A stretch of 64,000 nucleotides of DNA from Fructobacillus durionis (GCF_900112405.1 NZ_FOLI01000001.1:310001-374000), one strand, 5' to 3'; positions 8,921-17,681 are shown, numbered from the stretch's first letter. Numbers and translations: made by a program. Notes: generated by a model not told the origin, from the letters alone.

Positions 8921-9023
8921 CTTCCTTATTTTTTTAGCTATTTTCTTAATAAAATAACTTGCTATACTCAAATTGAAAAAGAGCTTTTTGGGGTATTAAA
9001 TTTATAAGAAGGAGTTCAAGTGA

Positions 9024-9656
9024 ATGAGTAAAGCAATGGATGCGCGTGTCATACGTTCGCGTCAAGTGATGAGAACGGCTACCATGAATCTTTTAGCTGA
9101 ATCGGATCGGTTTTCGATTTCAGAGTTGTTGGAAGAGGCCCATGTAACACGGGGGACTTTTTACCGGCATTACAGTAACAAGAATGATTTAATTAACGAC
9201 GTCAATCACTATTTGATTCATGATTTATTGTCTGAGAACACGGAACGTTTTGTTTGTTATGAAGTTGTGAAGAAGATAGCAGCGGAAGCCAACTTCTATC
9301 ATGAGGTCTTTAATCATAATAAAAATACGGACCTGCTTTTTGCTCTAATGGAAGAGCTACGGAAACGACGTGACGTTGCCCTACAAAATCTCCGTTCTAG
9401 TGCTTTGAAAACGCGGATTGTCTTTCAGTGGGAAATGATGACAGCGGCTTTCTTCGCGGCGGTTGCCCTTTGGTTAGAAGAGGGGATGCCTTTTTCTGCA
9501 GAAGATTTAGTGATTGAATTTAAATCATTGTGGAAGGGAACCTCCGGTCGAACAAAGAAGTCTGCGCAATCTTTATTTGACTTTTACGTGCCCTTAAGTA
9601 ATCCAGAGAAAGTGACGGATTCAGTTGAACAGGTTGCACAAAGCAAAGAGCGGTAA
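9024..9656 (+). CDS. TetR/AcrR family transcriptional regulator
   Basis: A 210-residue protein with an N-terminal helix-turn-helix at residues ~28-50 (ISELLEEAHVTRGTFYRHYSNK, the classic TetR signature ending in FYRHY-x-K) and a C-terminal ligand domain with no recognised specificity. It lies downstream of the SMR and PnuC transporters on the same strand and could control them or itself, but no operator was identified. It is preceded by an extended -10 (TGCTATACT) about 60 bases upstream and a GGAG ribosome site. Confidence 0.85.
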   Translation: MSKAMDARVIRSRQVMRTATMNLLAESDRFSISELLEEAHVTRGTFYRHYSNKNDLINDVNHYLIHDLLSENTERFVCYEVVKKIAAEANFYHEVFNHNKNTDLLFALMEELRKRRDVALQNLRSSALKTRIVFQWEMMTAAFFAAVALWLEEGMPFSAEDLVIEFKSLWKGTSGRTKKSAQSLFDFYVPLSNPEKVTDSVEQVAQSKER

Positions 9657-9725
9657 GATAATGGAGTGGAATCTGGTGAGAATACCCCTTAAATTCCGTA
9701 AGAGCGGAAGGTAAAGCCTTAAAAA

Positions 9726-9754
9726 TTGCAATTCCGAACATTCCTTGCTATAAT
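9726..9754 (+). promoter_or_regulatory. promoter of rplU-rpmA
   Basis: TTGCAA (9726-9731), 17-base spacer, TGC-TATAAT (-10 at 9749-9754), just upstream of the L21 leader. Confidence 0.85.
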
Positions 9755-9761
9755 TAAACAG

Positions 9762-9845
9762 TTGTTAGCGCAGCTACAACCACACAGTGCAGGTATAAGA
9801 AAGTTCATTGAACCGCCTCGTACTGGTGAGTCTAAGTATAAAAGG
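9762..9845 (+). ncRNA. ribosomal protein L21 leader
   Basis: The 5' untranslated segment between the promoter and rplU starts with CAGTTGTTAGCGCAGCTACAAC and contains short complementary blocks and a CAGTGCAGG core, resembling the firmicute L21 leader through which the ribosomal protein is thought to control its own operon. Assigned from position and the conserved-looking 5' block; not folded computationally. Confidence 0.65.
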
Positions 9846-9856
9846 AGAATTCAATA

Positions 9857-10156
9857 ATGGCATATGCAATTATTGTAACTGGCGGCAAGCAATACAAGGT
9901 CGCTGAAGGCGATACCATCTTTGTTGAAAAGTTGGACGCTCAAGAAGGAGACAAGGTTGTCTTCGACCAAGTAGTGTTGACTGATTCAAAGATCGGTACA
10001 CCTTTTGTTGAAGGTGCAAAGGTCACTGCAACTGTGGAAAAGCAAGGTAAGGAAAAGAAGGTTGTTACTTTCAAGTACCGTCCTAAGAAGCATTCCCACA
10101 CGAAGCAGGGACACCGCCAACCATACACGCGCGTGACGATTGATTCAATCGCGTAA
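9857..10156 (+). CDS. rplU: 50S ribosomal protein L21
   Basis: A 99-residue L21, a 23S rRNA-binding protein of the large subunit. Recognisable segments are [17 protein letters not shown] at the start and [18 protein letters not shown] near the end. Preceded by AAAGGAG. It is followed after only 27 bases by rpmA; the prp (ysxB) cysteine protease gene that usually sits between them in firmicutes is absent here. Confidence 0.98.
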   Translation: MAYAIIVTGGKQYKVAEGDTIFVEKLDAQEGDKVVFDQVVLTDSKIGTPFVEGAKVTATVEKQGKEKKVVTFKYRPKKHSHTKQGHRQPYTRVTIDSIA

Positions 10157-10183
10157 TCATCACTGTAAAAGGAGAATAGACTT

Positions 10184-10495
10184 ATGTTGATGAATCAAGA
10201 TAACTTACAACTCTTTGCCCACCACAAGGGTGGTGGATCATCTGCCAACGGACGTGACTCAGCCGGTCGTCGTCTTGGTACGAAGGTTGCTGACGGTCAA
10301 GCTTTGACTGCCGGTTCAATCATCTACCGCCAACGTGGAACGCACATCTATCCAGGTGTTAACGTTAAGCGTGGTAACGACGATACGCTCTTCGCGTTGA
10401 CTGATGGCGTTGTAAAGTTCGAACGTAAGGGTCGCGACAAGCGTCAAGTTTCCGTTTATACTCGGGAAGCATACAACGAAATGGCTAAGGCCTAA
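10184..10495 (+). CDS. rpmA: 50S ribosomal protein L27 with cleavable N-terminal extension
   Basis: A 103-residue L27. The mature N-terminus, which reaches the peptidyl-transferase centre, would begin at AHHKGGG. The preceding NLQLF is the firmicute-type extension (LQFF in Bacillus and Staphylococcus) cut by the Prp protease. The ATG at 10184 has GGAG 9 bases upstream. Because the extension is kept, a Prp-like protease should exist elsewhere in the genome. Confidence 0.97.
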   Translation: MLMNQDNLQLFAHHKGGGSSANGRDSAGRRLGTKVADGQALTAGSIIYRQRGTHIYPGVNVKRGNDDTLFALTDGVVKFERKGRDKRQVSVYTREAYNEMAKA

Positions 10496-10502
10496 ATCGT
10501 TG

Positions 10503-10529
10503 AAAAGCAGGCATTGCCTGCTTTTTTTG
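10503..10529 (+). terminator. intrinsic terminator of rplU-rpmA
   Basis: AAAGCAGGC-att-GCCTGC followed by T7. Confidence 0.9.
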
Positions 10530-10653
10530 TGCTTTCATTTAATTAGATTTTCATCATAAAAATTCTTTCTGTCCTAATTTGACAGTCAATATTCTTAATT
10601 TAAAACAAATCTATGTTACAATGGCCAAAAGAGATAAAAACAGGAGGCAGAAA

Positions 10654-11745
10654 ATGGGATTCTATGAAAAGCGGATTGCAAAGCTGCAGAAATTGATTAA
10701 GCAGTTGGACTTGCAAGGTATGATTATTACCAATGGTTCAAACATGCGTTATCTAACAGGCTTCACTGGTGGAACAGGGGATGGCGTTGTGGTTGTTTCC
10801 CTTGCCGATGCGGCTCTAATTACTGATGCCCGTTATGAAAACGAATACGTTAACTCATTGCCACAAGGAGTTTCTTTGCATGTTACCCGTGACTACTACG
10901 GTGAAGCAGTCAAGCAATTAATTGAATTTGGCGTTGAAAAGCTCGGCTTTGAAGCAGAGTTGCCATTCTCAACTTATCAATTGATGGATGATTTGTTACC
11001 AGCTAACATTTCATTTGATGCCGTTCCTGGTGCCGTGGAGGCATTGCGTGAAGTGAAGGATGATGTTGAAGCCGATGCCTTGCGTAAGGCTGCCGAAGCT
11101 TCTACAAAGGCCTTTAACCAATTGATTACAGAAGTAAAGGTTGGCATGACAGAACGTGAGGTAGCCAACCGTTTGGACGCTTTGCAAAAGGAATTTGGTG
11201 CTGATAAGCCATCCTTCGATACCATTGTTGCCTCTGGTGCCCGTTCTGCGATGGCACACGGTACTGCAACTGATAAGAAGTTGGAAAAGGGTGACTTGGT
11301 CACCATTGACTTTGGTTACTACGTTGATGGCTACACATCTGACGTTACGCGTACTTTTGCCATGGGTGAAATTGACCCTGAATTGACGAAGATTTACGGC
11401 ATCGTTAAGCAGGCCAATGAAGATGCCATTGACGTTATTAAGCCTGGACTATCAACGGCTGAAGTTGATCGCGTAGCCCGCGATTACATTGCTGGTGAAG
11501 GTTACGGTGATTACTACAACCACGCGACTGGCCACGGAGCTGGATTGGATATTCACGAAGGTCCTGTTCTTTCTGCTCGTTCATCCGATGAAATTCAAGC
11601 GGGGAACTTGTTGACTGTTGAACCTGGTATCTACCTTGCTGGTAAGGGTGGCGTACGTATCGAAGACGATATCTTAGTTACGGAAGATGGTCATGAAAAC
11701 CTGACCGCTGGTCTTCCTAAGGACTTGATTGTCATTGACCGTTAA
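10654..11745 (+). CDS. M24 family Xaa-Pro peptidase (PepP/YqhT-like)
   Basis: A 363-residue metallopeptidase with an N-terminal creatinase-like domain (residues ~1-130) and the pita-bread catalytic domain. Metal ligands are visible: TIDFGYYVDGYTSDVTRTF (two Asp), the HATGHGAGLDIHE histidine, TVEPGIY and RIEDD glutamates. It releases N-terminal residues before proline, in cytosolic peptide use or protein maturation. The start at 10654 has CAGGAGG upstream; the open frame extends 25 codons further without a ribosome site. A TACAAT -10 lies at 10617-10622. Confidence 0.9.
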   Translation: MGFYEKRIAKLQKLIKQLDLQGMIITNGSNMRYLTGFTGGTGDGVVVVSLADAALITDARYENEYVNSLPQGVSLHVTRDYYGEAVKQLIEFGVEKLGFEAELPFSTYQLMDDLLPANISFDAVPGAVEALREVKDDVEADALRKAAEASTKAFNQLITEVKVGMTEREVANRLDALQKEFGADKPSFDTIVASGARSAMAHGTATDKKLEKGDLVTIDFGYYVDGYTSDVTRTFAMGEIDPELTKIYGIVKQANEDAIDVIKPGLSTAEVDRVARDYIAGEGYGDYYNHATGHGAGLDIHEGPVLSARSSDEIQAGNLLTVEPGIYLAGKGGVRIEDDILVTEDGHENLTAGLPKDLIVIDR

Positions 11746-11756
11746 AAAATTGATTG

Positions 11757-11786
11757 AAAAGTCTCTGTTTGTCGGAGACTTTTTTA
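11757..11786 (+). terminator. intrinsic terminator
   Basis: AAAGTCTC / GGAGACTTTTTT hairpin after the peptidase gene. Confidence 0.85.
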
Positions 11787-11839
11787 TTTTCCAGAGAAAG
11801 ACATCTAAATAATGTTAAGATAGAAAAAGGAGGTTAGCG

Positions 11840-13201
11840 ATGGAAACTATTCAATTACGACACACCAATGACATGCACTCACATTTTGGACCCTGGCCCA
11901 AGATTAAACGTTTCTTATTGAAGGAGACCCCTAAAAACGGGACGGTCTTTCGCTTCGATATCGGTGATGCCATTGATCGCTTACATCCGCTAACCGATGC
12001 GACACTTGGTAAAGCCAACATTGATATCATGAATGAGGCGAAGTACACCGCTGGCACGATTGGTAACAACGAAGGGCTGGTTATGCCACACGAAGAGCTC
12101 GAACACTTGTATGACAAGGCCGACTTTGACGTGATTTTAGCCAACATGAAAGAAAGGGATGACACTAGTCAGCCAAAGTGGGCGAAACCTTACAAAGTCT
12201 ATGAATCAAAGGCGGGAACGAAGCTTGCGGTGATCGGCATGACGGCGCCATACCAGGAAACCTACCAATCATTGGGCTGGTTTCCTGAAGACCCTGAGGA
12301 TGTTTTGAACCAATACTTACCTGAGATGCGTGGAAAAGCTGATTTGGTTGTTTTGTTGTCACATCTCGGTTTGCCAACTGACCGTGAATTGGCTGAGAAA
12401 TACGACATTGACTTCATTCTTGGGGCCCATACCCATCACGTTCTACCTGAGGGTGAATTGAAGAATGGGACCTGGCTAGCGGCCGCTGGTCGTTACGGGG
12501 AATACGTTGGGGAAGTGACCATTGAAGTCGATGATCAGCACAAGGTGCAATCGGTGGTTGCCAAGGCTCATAAAACGGCTGATTTGCCAGCAGAGCTCTT
12601 AGATAATGAAGCCGTTTCGATGATTAACCAGGCGGGAATTGATAAAGAATCGACTGAAATGGTTACCTCCTATGAACCAGAGGTGACAAAGGAAGAGCAG
12701 GGGCCCGATTGTTTGAAGGCTTTGCAGAATTTTTATCACCTGCCCGTTGCCATTTGTTCGACTGGTTTATTCCTGACCGATTTACCAGCGGGGCCAAAGA
12801 GTAAATATACATTCTTAAAGGATATGCCCCATACCATCCAGCCGATGCTTCTAACCCTTTCGGGTAAGGATTTAAAGGACTGGATGGCTGAGTACAATGC
12901 TAAGAAGGATAAGCTATTGACCCAGCGAATCAAGGGTTCTGGCTTCCGCGGTGAAGTCTTTGGAAAGTTCTTGACGACCGGACTAGATTACGATGAATCC
13001 AATCAGTTGACTTATATGGGTGAGACTGTTCAGGACGATAAAAACTATCAAGTTGCAACCTTAGACCACTACCGCTGGTTGGATTTCTTTACGATGCTCG
13101 ATGAAGCACCGGCTAAAATTTCTCTGGATGTCTTTCTACGAGAAATGATGGCTGATTACTATCAAAAATTAGAGGAAGAGGCGATTGCACCAATCGCTTA
13201 A
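11840..13201 (+). CDS. yunD: YunD-like metallophosphoesterase / 5'-nucleotidase
   Basis: A 453-residue protein with the calcineurin-like fold: LRHTNDMHSH at the N-terminus (Asp and His ligands), FDIGDAID, GTIGNNEG (GNNE in place of the common GNHE), LLSHLG and LGAHTHHV. The C-terminal half resembles the 5'-nucleotidase C domain. No signal peptide, so it is cytosolic, unlike secreted UshA. YunD-type proteins hydrolyse nucleotides or related phosphoesters; the substrate is not evident. A short leader with AAAGGAGG precedes it; yutD follows 10 bases later, the yunD-yutD neighbourhood of Bacillus. Confidence 0.85.
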   Translation: METIQLRHTNDMHSHFGPWPKIKRFLLKETPKNGTVFRFDIGDAIDRLHPLTDATLGKANIDIMNEAKYTAGTIGNNEGLVMPHEELEHLYDKADFDVILANMKERDDTSQPKWAKPYKVYESKAGTKLAVIGMTAPYQETYQSLGWFPEDPEDVLNQYLPEMRGKADLVVLLSHLGLPTDRELAEKYDIDFILGAHTHHVLPEGELKNGTWLAAAGRYGEYVGEVTIEVDDQHKVQSVVAKAHKTADLPAELLDNEAVSMINQAGIDKESTEMVTSYEPEVTKEEQGPDCLKALQNFYHLPVAICSTGLFLTDLPAGPKSKYTFLKDMPHTIQPMLLTLSGKDLKDWMAEYNAKKDKLLTQRIKGSGFRGEVFGKFLTTGLDYDESNQLTYMGETVQDDKNYQVATLDHYRWLDFFTMLDEAPAKISLDVFLREMMADYYQKLEEEAIAPIA

Positions 13202-13210
13202 AGTAAACGC

Positions 13211-14056
13211 ATGGATCACGCTACGTTAAAAGATAGAACAATTGAACAACAGTTGCGCCGGCAATCGGAGTACCAGGTTTCTCGTATCGGTGACGAGATT
13301 GAAATTGACGGTCTAAAGCTGACACTCTTGGATAACTTCAAGGAGGCTTTTACGACGGAAGGGATGGCCTTGCGATACACGCCCTTGTTGAAACAGTATG
13401 ACTACATTGTTGGTGATTTGTCTGCTGGTCAGTTACGATTGCGTGGCTTCTACCATGAAGAGCGAGAGGTATCTGCTGACCAAAAAATTAATACCTTGGC
13501 CGATTACCTATACGAAACAGTGAATTTTGGAGCGCCATACTTTATTTTGCAAAGCCAAAATTCCTCCTTCCGTCCTGTTAAGGAGCGCGACTACTTAACT
13601 GAGTGGGAAGAGGAGCAAAAGGAAAAGCGGCAGAAGCAGCAGGCCCAGGAAAAGAAAAGCGCTAAGAAGCGTCCGGTTAAAAAGAATGGGCATTCAAACC
13701 GTAATAACCGGCCAAAGAAACGTGCTGGGCAAGAAGACGAACAGCAGAAGACAAATAAGAATAATAAGCGTCGCCACCGTTTTACCGAACGAAAGCGGAC
13801 GGAAAACAAGAAGGCGGATTCTGAAGTAAAAGAACAAAAGGATCAAAGGTCAAAGGTCAAAGAGGCTGGTGATGCAAAGCCTAAACGTCAAAATCGACGT
13901 CGTAACCACCGCCGTTCTAAGACTGCCAACCCTCAGCAAGAACAGCAGGGTAAGCGTCAACAAAAAACAAACACTCAGCCATCAAAGCAAAATACTGAGA
14001 GTAAAAAATCAGGCAATCAGAAGAAGCGTTCCTTTACGATTAAAGAACGTGATTGA
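13211..14056 (+). CDS. yutD: YutD-like protein with long basic low-complexity tail
   Basis: A 281-residue protein. Residues ~20-125 match the YutD (DUF1027) domain (EIDGLKLTLLDNFKEAF and YDYIVGDLSAGQLRLRGFY). Residues ~135-281 are almost only Lys, Arg, Gln, Asn, Glu and Ser in short K/R-rich runs, which is far longer than plain YutD and suggests nucleic-acid or ribosome binding; this is inference. Ten bases after yunD with a weak ribosome site, so probably co-transcribed and possibly coupled. Function of the family is unknown. Confidence 0.75.
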   Translation: MDHATLKDRTIEQQLRRQSEYQVSRIGDEIEIDGLKLTLLDNFKEAFTTEGMALRYTPLLKQYDYIVGDLSAGQLRLRGFYHEEREVSADQKINTLADYLYETVNFGAPYFILQSQNSSFRPVKERDYLTEWEEEQKEKRQKQQAQEKKSAKKRPVKKNGHSNRNNRPKKRAGQEDEQQKTNKNNKRRHRFTERKRTENKKADSEVKEQKDQRSKVKEAGDAKPKRQNRRRNHRRSKTANPQQEQQGKRQQKTNTQPSKQNTESKKSGNQKKRSFTIKERD

Positions 14057-14072
14057 TGCTGGAAAAGAAGGG

Positions 14073-14097
14073 GACCAGGTGCTGGTCTTTTTTTTTG
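14073..14097 (+). terminator. intrinsic terminator
   Basis: GACCAG-gtg-CTGGTC followed by T9, closing yunD-yutD. Confidence 0.85.
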
Positions 14098-14108
14098 CTA
14101 TTTTTCTC

Positions 14109-14147
14109 TTGACTTAAAGTAACCCTTTTAAATATAATTAGGTTACT
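14109..14147 (+). promoter_or_regulatory. bioY promoter overlapped by a BirA operator
   Basis: Promoter TTGACT (14109-14114), 18-base spacer, TATAAT (14133-14138). An inverted repeat AGTAACC (14118-14124) / GGTTACT (14141-14147) with a 16-base spacer brackets the -10 box. This is the geometry of the BirA box family. The bifunctional repressor-ligase is encoded two genes downstream. Confidence 0.85.
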
Positions 14148-14167
14148 CAAAAACAAGGAGAGAGTTT

Positions 14168-14725
14168 ATGAAGAACATGAGAGTACGTGATTTGACCTTG
14201 GAGGCCGTCTTTTTGGCCCTCCTAATTGTTTTTGCCATGGTGCCCGGTATGACTTTAGGGTTCTTACCAGTTCCAGTCGTTGTCCAAAACCTAGGGGTAA
14301 TGTTGATTACCTTGGTTCTTGGTGCACGCCGTGGAACGATGGTGATGGCTGTCTTTATTATTATGATTGCCTTGGGCTTGCCAGTTTTAACAGGTGGGCA
14401 CGGTGGTGCTGCCATTTTGGTTGGGCCAACAGCCGGATACATCTGGGCTTGGCTTTTCCAACCAATGATCTTTGCGGCTTTGTCATTGGTCTGGCCTAAA
14501 AAAGAAGGACAAAATCGTCCTGGCGTCTTCCAATCTTTTGTATTAATCTTTATTATTGATGTAGTTGTTGTTTATGGAATGGGAGCTGGTTGGTTAGCTC
14601 TTTCAGCACACATGGATTTCTGGAAGACATACATGGCTAACATGATTTTCATTCCAGGTGACATTTTGAAGGTCTTCATTGCAACGGTTGTTGCGAAGGC
14701 TTTACCAGAAAAGATGTTTAAGTAA
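14168..14725 (+). CDS. bioY: biotin transporter BioY
   Basis: A 185-residue membrane protein with six hydrophobic segments and the BioY signatures (PVPVVVQNLGVML and the glycine-rich GGHGGAAILVGPTAGYIWAW). BioY is the biotin-binding S-component of an ECF transporter and needs the EcfA/A'/T module, which is not in this window. Strong ribosome site AAGGAG. Its expression should fall when biotin is plentiful through the BirA operator in its promoter. It shares a unit with birA, 27 bases downstream. Confidence 0.95.
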   Translation: MKNMRVRDLTLEAVFLALLIVFAMVPGMTLGFLPVPVVVQNLGVMLITLVLGARRGTMVMAVFIIMIALGLPVLTGGHGGAAILVGPTAGYIWAWLFQPMIFAALSLVWPKKEGQNRPGVFQSFVLIFIIDVVVVYGMGAGWLALSAHMDFWKTYMANMIFIPGDILKVFIATVVAKALPEKMFK

Positions 14726-14752
14726 GTCGACTTATTAGTTTGGAGAGATTCG

Positions 14753-15775
14753 ATGGTTGAAACAAAGGTAAAGACAAAGGATCGCGTCTTGAGCGCACTT
14801 GCCAAGCAGGCTGGTTCTTACGTTTCGGGGGACCAGTTGGCGACCGAATTATCCATTTCACGGGAGTCGGTTTGGAAGGCGATTAAGTCCTTACAAAAAG
14901 ATGGCCATCGAATTGTTTCCAAGAAGAAGATGGGCTATGCCTACCTTTCTTCTGACCACGTGGATGCGCGGGTTGCTGAAAGTTATCTGAGTGCTTTGAG
15001 TCATGGTAAGCAGCAGTTCGATACCATTCGAGTCTTCGATGAAATTGGTTCCACTCAGACTTTTGCAAAGGATTACTTAGCGAAGAACCCTAGTCCTTAT
15101 CCATCCATCTTCACGGCGCGTACAATGGGCGCCGGATACGGTCGGCGGGGACGTGCCTTCTTTGCACCAAAGGACCATGGCTTATATATTTCACTGTCAT
15201 TGCCAATTGATGAAAAGAAGGAGTTAATTCCTTCTTTGTTAACAACCTCGGCTGCGGATGTGATTGCTAACGTTCTAGAAGAAAGCTTTCCAGGTCTCGA
15301 TGTCCAACTGAAGTGGGTGAACGATTTAATCGTGAAGCGGCACAAGGTTGGGGGCATTATCACTGAGGCGGTTTTCGATATGGAAACGCAGCAGTATAAC
15401 GCCCTGGTCTTGGGATTCTTTGTGAACGTCTTGCCTGCTGACTATCCGGAAGATATTTCGCAAAAGGCTGGTTCTGTTTTAGATGATTCAGAAGCGGAAG
15501 TGGACTGGAACTTCCTTTTGGCCCGATTGACTTTGGCATTGATTGAAATGAACAATCATTACCAAGATGGGTCCTACTTGCCTGACTATCGCAAGCGATC
15601 CTTGCTAGTCGATCAGATGGTCGCGATTCAGGTTGGACAGGATGTTGTGAAGGGAAAAGTCACAGGAATTTCCGACCAGGCCGGTTTAGCGTTAGAATTA
15701 GAAGACGGCGAAAAGAAAACTTTGTATGCTGGTGAAGTGACGAAGGTAAAGCTGTACGAAAATCTAAATCTATAA
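14753..15775 (+). CDS. birA: bifunctional biotin-protein ligase / biotin operon repressor BirA
   Basis: A 340-residue class II BirA. Residues ~10-65 form a winged helix-turn-helix (SGDQLATELSISRESVWKAIKSL), followed by the ligase domain with GAGYGRRGRAF (the GxGRxGR biotinyl-AMP loop) and KWVNDLIV, and a small C-terminal SH3-like domain. It attaches biotin to carboxylase carrier proteins and, as biotinyl-AMP complex, represses bioY. Here it shares a transcript with the transporter it is expected to regulate, forming an autoregulated uptake unit. Confidence 0.95.
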   Translation: MVETKVKTKDRVLSALAKQAGSYVSGDQLATELSISRESVWKAIKSLQKDGHRIVSKKKMGYAYLSSDHVDARVAESYLSALSHGKQQFDTIRVFDEIGSTQTFAKDYLAKNPSPYPSIFTARTMGAGYGRRGRAFFAPKDHGLYISLSLPIDEKKELIPSLLTTSAADVIANVLEESFPGLDVQLKWVNDLIVKRHKVGGIITEAVFDMETQQYNALVLGFFVNVLPADYPEDISQKAGSVLDDSEAEVDWNFLLARLTLALIEMNNHYQDGSYLPDYRKRSLLVDQMVAIQVGQDVVKGKVTGISDQAGLALELEDGEKKTLYAGEVTKVKLYENLNL

Positions 15776-15788
15776 GGGTGGCAAAGGA

Positions 15789-16394
15789 ATGCGTTTAGTA
15801 TTTGCATCGAATAACAAAGCAAAAACCAGAGAAATGGCGAAGTTTACCAAGCTCTTTGGTTTTGATTTAGTATCCTACGTGGACGTTTTGGGCGAGAAGT
15901 TGTCCTTTCCAGCAGAAAGTACGACTAGTCAAAAGGAGAACGCCGAGCAAAAGGCACTCTTTATCCACGAACACCTGCCCAATGAATGGGTTCTTGCGGA
16001 CGATACGGGTTTCTTTTTGGAAGCCTTTCCGGAACGCTTTGGTGTGACGGCCTCCCGCGAGTTTGCCTCTTTGGGGCTGCATGGAAACGAAGAGGTGAAT
16101 GATTACCTTTTGGACCTCTACAAAGACATCCCCGATGAACAGCGCGGGGCTTACTTCTTATCTACGATGGCGCTTTGTTCACCGGATGGAAAAGTCACAG
16201 TCGCTGCAGAGCGAGGTGGCGTTCGAATGGCCCGGGAACTTCATCCTGGCCCTGATTTGGGTGGTATCACTGATTTGCTTTTAGCAGAAAACGGGAAATC
16301 ACTTTCTGAAATGCCAGTTGAAGAGGCGGTTGTCTACCATGATCGTGGTCGAACTTTTAAAGCCTTGATTGAAAAGGCCGGCCTTAGTAAATAA
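15789..16394 (+). CDS. non-canonical purine NTP pyrophosphatase (RdgB/HAM1-like)
   Basis: A 201-residue Ham1-fold protein: LVFASNNKAKTREM at the N-terminus (the SxNxxK substrate loop), VLADDTGFFLEAF (catalytic Asp pair), and a C-terminal HDRGRTFKAL helix. The family cleaves ITP, dITP and XTP to monophosphates to keep them out of nucleic acids. The usual SHR and FGYDP loops are only partly kept (GPDLGGITDLLL), so substrate preference may differ. A 13-base gap from birA suggests co-transcription. Confidence 0.8.
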   Translation: MRLVFASNNKAKTREMAKFTKLFGFDLVSYVDVLGEKLSFPAESTTSQKENAEQKALFIHEHLPNEWVLADDTGFFLEAFPERFGVTASREFASLGLHGNEEVNDYLLDLYKDIPDEQRGAYFLSTMALCSPDGKVTVAAERGGVRMARELHPGPDLGGITDLLLAENGKSLSEMPVEEAVVYHDRGRTFKALIEKAGLSK

Positions 16395-16399
16395 ATTTC

Positions 16400-16438
16400 A
16401 AAAGTCTGTCTGGCAAGTACGCCAGGCGGGCTTTTTTA
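16400..16438 (+). terminator. intrinsic terminator
   Basis: AAG-t-CTG-t-CTGGC / GCCAG-gcg-GGCTTTTTT hairpin. Confidence 0.75.
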
Positions 16439-16541
16439 TTTCACATGGTCTAGTCAGCTTCCTTTGTGGTGGGGGATAAATCATGCTAAAATGTATAGGT
16501 TAATTTGACGTTTGGCCCAAGCGGCCGTAAAGGAGTGCAAT

Positions 16542-17567
16542 ATGCGACAAGCAAAGTCAGCCTACTGGCAAAATATTGTTGATTCTGCAAAAGACGAACA
16601 GGGCAATCCACGTCCCTTTTTCTCAATGGCCCCAATGGAAGCCGTAACGGACACGATTTTCCGTCGCGTGGTTGCAAAGGCCGGTGGTCCCGACGTGTAC
16701 TACACGGAGTTTACGAACGCTGCTTCCATGGTTCATCCAGAAGCAAAGTTCTCCATTCAAGGCCGTTTGGCAGTCGCTCCGGGGGAGCAGATGCCAATTG
16801 CTCAAATCTGGGGTTCAAAGGCTGAAGCCATTGGTGGGGCAGCGAAGCTTCTTCCTGAAATGGGCTACGAAGCCGTTGATATCAACATGGGCTGCCCAGA
16901 CGGGACGGTTATTAAAAACTCCTCTGGATCGGACTTGATTCGCCACCCAGATACAGCGGTCGAGTTGATTGCGGCAGCCAAGGAATCTGGTTTGCCTGTT
17001 TCCGTTAAAACCCGTTTGGGCTTTAACAAAGTCGAGGAATACCATGACTGGTTGGAAACGATTTTCAAGCAGGACGTTCAGGTGTTGACCATTCATTTGC
17101 GAACTCGTAAGGAAATGTCTAAAGTCGACGCCCACTTCGAATTGATCGATGATATCATCGCCATGCGTGACCGAATTTCACCAAACACGCTCTTGCAGTT
17201 GAATGGTGATATCAAGAACTACAAGCAGGGAATGGAAATCGCTGCTGCCCACCCTGGTGTCGATGGTATTATGATTGGCCGTGGGGTCTTGGAAGACCCA
17301 TACGCCTTCAATCATGAAGAGACCGAGCACACCTTGGCAGAGTCAATTGATTTGCTTAAGTTGCAGCTTGATTTGTTCGATGAAGTGACGAAGACGGTTA
17401 CGCCAAAGCACTTTGAAGCTTTGAAGCGTTACTTCAAGATTTACCTGCGTGGCTTTGCCCACGCTTCACAGCTTCGTCAGATGTTGATGGAAACCCATGC
17501 AACGGATGAAGTACGTGCCATCTTAGATGAGCACGTGGGGGACCTTGTGAAAAACGAGGACCGTTAA
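16542..17567 (+). CDS. tRNA-dihydrouridine synthase
   Basis: A 341-residue FMN-dependent Dus enzyme that reduces uridines in the tRNA D-loop. Motifs: FSMAPMEAVTD at the N-terminus, the catalytic cysteine in INMGCPDG, KTRLG, TIHLRTRKE and MIGRGVLEDPYAF near the phosphate site. The sequence after the cysteine differs from the usual GCPxxK pattern but the cysteine is present. The start at 16542 is chosen for AAAGGAG upstream; the open frame continues 10 codons further. An extended -10 TGCTAAAAT lies at 16484-16492. Confidence 0.9.
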   Translation: MRQAKSAYWQNIVDSAKDEQGNPRPFFSMAPMEAVTDTIFRRVVAKAGGPDVYYTEFTNAASMVHPEAKFSIQGRLAVAPGEQMPIAQIWGSKAEAIGGAAKLLPEMGYEAVDINMGCPDGTVIKNSSGSDLIRHPDTAVELIAAAKESGLPVSVKTRLGFNKVEEYHDWLETIFKQDVQVLTIHLRTRKEMSKVDAHFELIDDIIAMRDRISPNTLLQLNGDIKNYKQGMEIAAAHPGVDGIMIGRGVLEDPYAFNHEETEHTLAESIDLLKLQLDLFDEVTKTVTPKHFEALKRYFKIYLRGFAHASQLRQMLMETHATDEVRAILDEHVGDLVKNEDR

Positions 17568-17576
17568 TTTCGATTA

Positions 17577-17585
17577 TGGTATACT
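17577..17585 (+). promoter_or_regulatory. extended -10 promoter before the antiporter gene
   Basis: TGGTATACT with no good -35, placed right after the dus stop; it starts a leader of about 100 bases. Confidence 0.6.
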
Positions 17586-17609
17586 AAGAATTAAGTTAAT
17601 TACATTTGG

Positions 17610-17681
17610 TTGAGGTCGTACTCAAGGATTTGCCTAACGGGGGAGTTAGGCGAGTCTTTGGGCGCGGCCTTTTTGGTTGCA
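17610..17681 (+). promoter_or_regulatory. long hairpin leader / attenuator candidate
   Basis: Nested pairing: GGTCG/CGGCC at the base, then CAAGGATTT/GAGTCTTTG (with G-U pairs), then GCCTAAC/GTTAGGC around a purine-rich loop, followed by T5. It could be the terminator of dus or an attenuator or riboswitch for the antiporter gene, since a promoter precedes it. No known riboswitch class recognised. Confidence 0.5.
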
